DNA of 64,000 nucleotides from Saccharothrix longispora (GTDB lineage: Bacteria > Actinomycetota > Actinomycetes > Mycobacteriales > Pseudonocardiaceae). A program made the translations under genes and the position numbers. Where the stretch lies: contig NZ_NSDM01000022.1 in the NCBI RefSeq assembly GCF_030852425.1, forward strand, positions 28,440 to 92,439. The letters run 5' to 3'. Below are positions 52,701 to 58,700 of this stretch, one piece after another (within the stretch, counting starts at the first letter, position 1; each line of letters begins with the position of its first letter). Under the pieces are notes generated by a model. That model saw only the letters and a program-made list of their open reading frames with translations, made no database searches and was not told the origin of the DNA.

Positions 52701-55700
52701 GACAGCAGGGTGTTCAACGCGCCGGTGCCCTTGCCCGTCAAGCCCGCCGGCTCGTGGGAGCGCAGGGCGGACAGCAGCGACCCCGCGGACCCGAGACCGC
52801 CGTCGGTGCTCCGGGCCGCCTGGCGCAGCGCGGCGACGGCGGCCCCCCGGAGGTCGAGCACGCCGACCTCTTCCTCGACGGTGGCGGCCTTCGGGACGGG
52901 GGTGGCACCGGCGCGCCACGCGGCCACGTTCCCCAGCCGCGCCTCCTCGGCGGACCGGAGGTGGGCCTCGGCCCGGTAGGGCTCTTCCGGGCGTGGCACG
53001 GTGGTGAGAACATCGGCCTGTCGGCGCAGGCGCAGCTCCACCGGGTCCCCGATCACCCGGGCGATGTCCTCGTTCCCCTTCTGCACGACGAGTTCGAACC
53101 GGATCGGCAGCTCGTAGAGGGCCATCGGGCCACTCATGCCGCGCACGACGAGGACGGTGTCGGTGGTCCCCGCGGACCAGTTGACGACCTGCGTGCGGGC
53201 GGTACCGGCGGTGGGCATCACACCGACGGTGTTGGCCGGGTTGCCGCCTTGGGGATCGGTGGCGTGGGCACCGGGGGCGCGCAGGATCGCGTTCCAGCCG
53301 CTGGCCCGTGCCGTGCCGTCGACGTGGCGCCGCAGGCCGACGATCGCGTGCTCGATGTTCGCGCCGTCGTTCACGACGCCGTCGAAGCGCGGTTCGTCGA
53401 CGAGGCTCGCCTTGAGCGTCACCTGGTAGACGTCCTTGCCCACGCCCTTGCCGGGCTTGTGCAGCAGGAGCGGCACGCCGCCGTCGAGCGCACCGTCGAT
53501 GAGCGCCTTCGTGCTGGTCGGCGTGGTGAAGTCGGCCAGGCGTCGGAGGTTGTTCATGAGGTCGTCGAGGACGGAGTCCGGCAGCAGCCCGTGCCCGGAC
53601 GAGGTGTCCGCGTTCCCGCGCACCTGGTCGACCAGGTTCCACACCGCCGCCGACAGGTCGGCGTCGCGCCCCGGCTCCAGCAGTCCCGTCGCCAGTGTCG
53701 CGGGTCGGCCCGGCACCAGGAGCCGCGGCGGGTGGAGAGTCTCCGGCGTCCGCGGGGCCGGCTCCTGCTGGACCGACTCCTCCTCGGCCGACTCCTGCTG
53801 GACCGACTCGTCCGCCTCCGGGATCGGCTCCAACGCCGATCCGACGTCGGGCAGCACACCCATCCGGATCGCGGTCGCCTCGTCGACCCGCACGAACACG
53901 GCGCCGGGCAGCGCGACGGCCACGCCGGCCATCCCGATCGCGGCCGCGTGGAGGGTGTTCTCCTTCCGGCTCTCGGCGATGACGCTCACCAGGGCGTCCA
54001 TCTGCACCAGCACGGTGCGGGAGTTCTCGTCCGTCACCCGGTTGCGGTCGACCAGTCCGACGAGCACGCGGGTGTCGGACTTCGACCGCAGTCGCGGCAT
54101 CCACCGGAGCAGGACGTTGAGGCCGCCCAGCCCCTTCGGGGAGGCCACGTTGCGGCGCGCGGTGCCGCCCAGGTTGACGATCCAGTCCAGGGCGCGGACG
54201 ACGGACCTCCCACCGACCGCGTAGGAACCGCCGGTGGCCGAGTTCTCCGAGGACGTGGTGTCCGCCACGCTCACGCGGCGCGGGTTGGACAGGTCCATCA
54301 CCATGCCGACCGCACCGACCCGGTCGGTCACCCCGCGGTTGTAGCGCAGCTCGCCGGCCATGACGCCGGTGTGGACCCACTGGTGCATGGTGGTCTTGAG
54401 GGCCGTCGGGCTGAGGAGCCGGTCCAGCTGGTGGCGTGCTTCGCTGCCGGGCGCGGTCAGCGACGCGTCGCCGCCCGACGCCCGGGTCAGCGCCTCGACG
54501 ACGGCCTCGCCCAGCGCCTCGGTGTGCGCCACGGCCTCCACGTGCACCCACTCGTGGTGCGGACGTGCCGAGCCCGGGTTGAGGAGCGAGGCGATGCCCC
54601 CGGCCGGGGACAGCGGCACCGTGCTGGGCTTGCCGGGGCGGAATCGCTCCGGGTCCGCCCCGACGGTCGCCCCCTCGCCCATCCACAGCCGAACCGGGCC
54701 GCGGATCAGCGGCAGCACGTCGGGGTTGTCCCGTTCAGCCGGGTCCAGCGACCGCGCGAGGTCGACCGTGCGCGCCACCACGAGCGGCTCCGGCAGCTCC
54801 CGGAACGGCGTTCCGGGAGCCAGCCACCGCCACCACGAGCGGGGGCGGTTGTAGGAGGTGATCTCGACGTCGAACTCGACGTCGTGCTCGAAGAGGTGCG
54901 CGCCGGGGCTGCCGATGTCCAGGGAGCTGGCTTCGACGACGGGACCGCCGGCGGCCCTGGTCGTCGTGCCGAAGTGCAGGCGCACCGCGCTCTGGAACAG
55001 CCCGACGACGTTGGCGACGGACCGCCACAGGCCGCCGACCCGCCCTTCCAGGCCGACGTTCCACATCTTCGCGGTGGTGGTGGAGCTGCCCAGCCTGGGG
55101 CTCGCGGCCGTGTAGTGGCGGATGTGGTGCTTCTCGACCTCGCCCCGGTGGGTGCCGGGCCCCAGCTTCGCCTTGACCACGACGGAGACGTGCTGGTCGG
55201 TGAACCAGCCGCGCCGCGTGAGCCGGACCCGGACGCCGCTGCCGAGCAGCTCCTCCATGCTGCCCCGCAGCGCCGTCGGCGAGAGCTTCGTGGTCAGCTC
55301 GCGCAGGTTGCCCAGCTGCTCGGCCACGTCGGTGGCGTTCCCGCGGACCTTGCGGGGGTGCACGCCGTCGAGGTTCCAGTCGGGCAGGAACCGCTCGAAC
55401 CCGGGCAGCTTCTTCAGCGCGGCCTCCACCTGCGGCTGCACGTCGTCCGCCGGGGTGAACGCGCCGACCCGGAGGGTGCCCGCGGCCAGGCCGTCGGTGA
55501 GGTGCGCCAGTGCGGAGCGCGTGCCCGCGGTGCCCTCCTTGACGAGGCCGGCGGACGTGGTCGTCGGCAGGCCCAGGTCTGCCGCCTCGCCCATGCCCAC
55601 CCGCAGGTAGGTCGTCACGGGGATCGTGGTGTCCGGTCCGGTGGAGGCGCGCACCAGCAGGTCGGTGGTGATCTTGTAGAGGCCGACGTCCCGCTTGATC

Positions 55701-58700
55701 TCCAGGCCGCTGCGCAGCATGGTGCCGCTGCCGGCGGACGACCTCTCGGCCGTCCGCGCGGAGTAGCCGCCGGTGACGCCGACACCGATGAGCACCGGCG
55801 TCGGCAGACCCACACCGCCGCCGACCGCGAGCCGGGCGTCGAACCCGCCGGCGATCGACGCGCTGACCCCGCTGCCGCTGACCAGCTGTCCCCGGTTGCG
55901 CAGCCGCCACGCCTCGTCGGTGCCGACCAGCTCGGCGTCGCGCAGCACGGCCTTCATGCGCACGACGGCCGAGTGGGCGCCGTGCGCGCTGACCAGGTCC
56001 GGGGAGGTGACCCAGCCGTTGAGCATCGGGACGAACTGGTCCCGGATGCCGGTGGGCGACAGGAACTCGCGGAGCGTGGTGCGACCGGCGGCGCCGATCG
56101 CGGTCACCGACGGGTGCAGCCTGGCCGCGACGTCGGCGAAGGACGTGTCGGTGTCGAGGTCGGTGACGGCCTCGGGGAACGGGTGCTCCAGCTTCGCGCC
56201 CCAGCCGGGGTCCTCCGGCGTGACCGGTCCCGAGCGGGTGCCGGAGTCGATGGCCCTGGTCAGGTCGTCGGGGATGCCGAGGGTGACGTCCACCCCGTCG
56301 CCGGACACCTCGGCGCTCCCCTTCCCGCGCCCGAGGTCGTCCTTCAGCACCACGGTGTAGCGGACGGGCACGGTGATCCGCCCGGAAGGCCCCGACCGGA
56401 TCATGGTCTGGTCGGTGACCGAGTCCCCTGTGTTGGTGTAGGTGTGGGGGTGCGCGCGCGGCGTCCTCCCGATCGCCATCGCGTACGCGCCGACGCCCTG
56501 GCTGGCCATCGCCGCGATCGCGAGGTCCCCGGCGGAGGCGCTGTCGGTGACGGTGCCCGAGGAGACGACGGTGTTGACCCGCAGGTCGAGCAGGGCCGCG
56601 CCATCGGGCCGGAAGACGGGGATCTCCCCGTCCGGGAACTGCGGCGTGGCGGTGACGCGCGCCTCGTACCACCTGTTGCCGACCCGCACCTGGAAGGTCC
56701 GGCCGGTGCCCAGCAGCGACTCGAACTCCTCCTCCAGGGCGCGCTCGACCTCCTCGACGCCCTCGGGCCGCACGCCGTCGGGTTTCGGGAGCATCACGTC
56801 CAGGGCCGCGAGCACCCGTTCCCTGCCGTTCGCGGAGGCGGCGGCCGAGGCCACGCCGAGCGCCTGGCCGCTGCGGAGGTAGTCGGGCAGGGAGTCCGCG
56901 GACAGGGTTCGCGGCGACTCCTGCCCGTCGTCCTCGGCGGGGATCTCCTCTGCCGGTGCGGGGTCCTCGCTCCGGGACGCGGTGTCACCGGCGGTCCGCC
57001 CGCTCTCGGACGCCGTCTCGTAGACGCCGCTGCCCTCGGACGCCGTCCCGTAGTCGGCGGTGTCCTCCGCCGGTGCCGCCGGGGCGTCCGGGAGCGGAAC
57101 CGCGTGAGCACCGGCCTGGGGACCGTCGACCGGGGAGGAGGGGGACCCGGTGTCCTTCTCATCGGACTCGTCCGGTTCGACGTGTGAGGGGCCGCCCGCG
57201 GTGTGCGGGAGCGCCGCTGGTCGGCTCCCTCCCGGCAGCCCGGTACGGCGCCGGGTGCCGAACCTCGTCGCCAACGTCCGGGACAGTTCCCGGGCGGCCT
57301 CCTCCGTACCCGTGTGGAGCGCGTGCGCCACGACGGTGGTGATCTCGTCGAGCAACTGCCGCCGGCGTGCCTCGTCCGGTGTGGGCGTCCCGATGACGAG
57401 CGGCGCGTGGTGGTGCTCGCTGACGATCGTCGCCGCGGTGTTCATCAGCTCGCTGTGCTGCGACGGCGTCAGCTTCTCCAGGCGCGCGCCGACCACCTCG
57501 TCGGCCGCGCGCGCCGCGGATTCCGGCGTCCACGAGTCGGGGGTCGGGGTCTGCACCCGCGGTTGTCGCTCGGAGTCGTCGGCCAGGTCACTCCTCTCGT
57601 CCGACCAGTCGGTGGCCTGGTCGACGGACACCGGCGGTCCGAGGGGGTCGGCACCGGACGGGTCGATGCCCAGGTCCCCGGCGATCACCTGGGCGTGGGC
57701 GAGCCCGTGCCCGTCGTCGTGCCCCTCCTCCAGGTGCACCGCGACCACCTCGACGAGGTCGTCACGCGCAGTCGTGTCCAGACCGGGGATCGTGGACACG
57801 ATCCTCACGGCCCGATCCGTGACGGACTTCCGGATCGCGGGGTCGATTTCCGCCAACGTCCGCGAGGACTCCGCCGCATTCAGCCGCAACGCCGCCTTCG
57901 TCCACCTCGGGCCACCACCGCCCGCCGCGGGCGCACGACCCGCCCACGACGGGCCCCACCCCGCGGGATTCGACGCGGCGGACAACGGCGTCGGAGAGCC
58001 GTCACCTGTTCCGGGGCCGGCCACCACCGGCTCGGACCGCGCACCTTCCTCCGACGGGGCGAGCACCGACTCCCCCAGCGCCACGGCCGGGCCGACGGGG
58101 GACTCCGACCTCACCGAAGGCCCGGCGTCCTCCGCGTCCGGCAGGTCGACGGCGACCGGCGCTTCAACGGTCTCCACCCGCGAAGCCCCTCGGAGGTCGT
58201 GGACGAGCGACCGCGCGAAGTCCGCGGCGGCCTGGCCGCCGTGCTCCTGTACCAAGTGCAGGGCGACGACCGCGGTGAGATCGTCTTCCAGGGCCTGTTC
58301 CAACCCCGGGATCGCGGACACGATCTCCACGGCGCCCTTGATGGCGTCTTCCACCACCGCGGCGTCGTACTCCCCCAACTCCCGCACCGACTTCGCCGCG
58401 TCCAGCCGCAGCGCGGATTCCGTCCACCGGGGGCGTCCGGGGTCGGGGGGCGGTGTGCGTTCCGCTGCCGTCGGGGCAGGGGTGGTGGCGTGCGGGGACG
58501 GGCCCTGTGCGACCGCGGACTGCCCTGGTCCGGTCGAGGCCGGGTTCGGGGCGGGGGGCGCGGAGTGCGGGAGAGGCAGTGGTGCGGCCTGCGTCGGCGG
58601 GACCGGGGACGCGGTCGTCGCCGTGCCGGGGTGGTCCGCGGTGTCACCTCGACCGGTCGGGTCGGCCTGCGGGAGGATGCCGAGGTCCCTGGCGATCGTG

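Noticed and set aside
52034..57187. 1,717-codon plus-strand frame opposite the beta-rich region
   Set aside because: Same reason: codon bias on the opposite strand keeps it open; no domain pattern.
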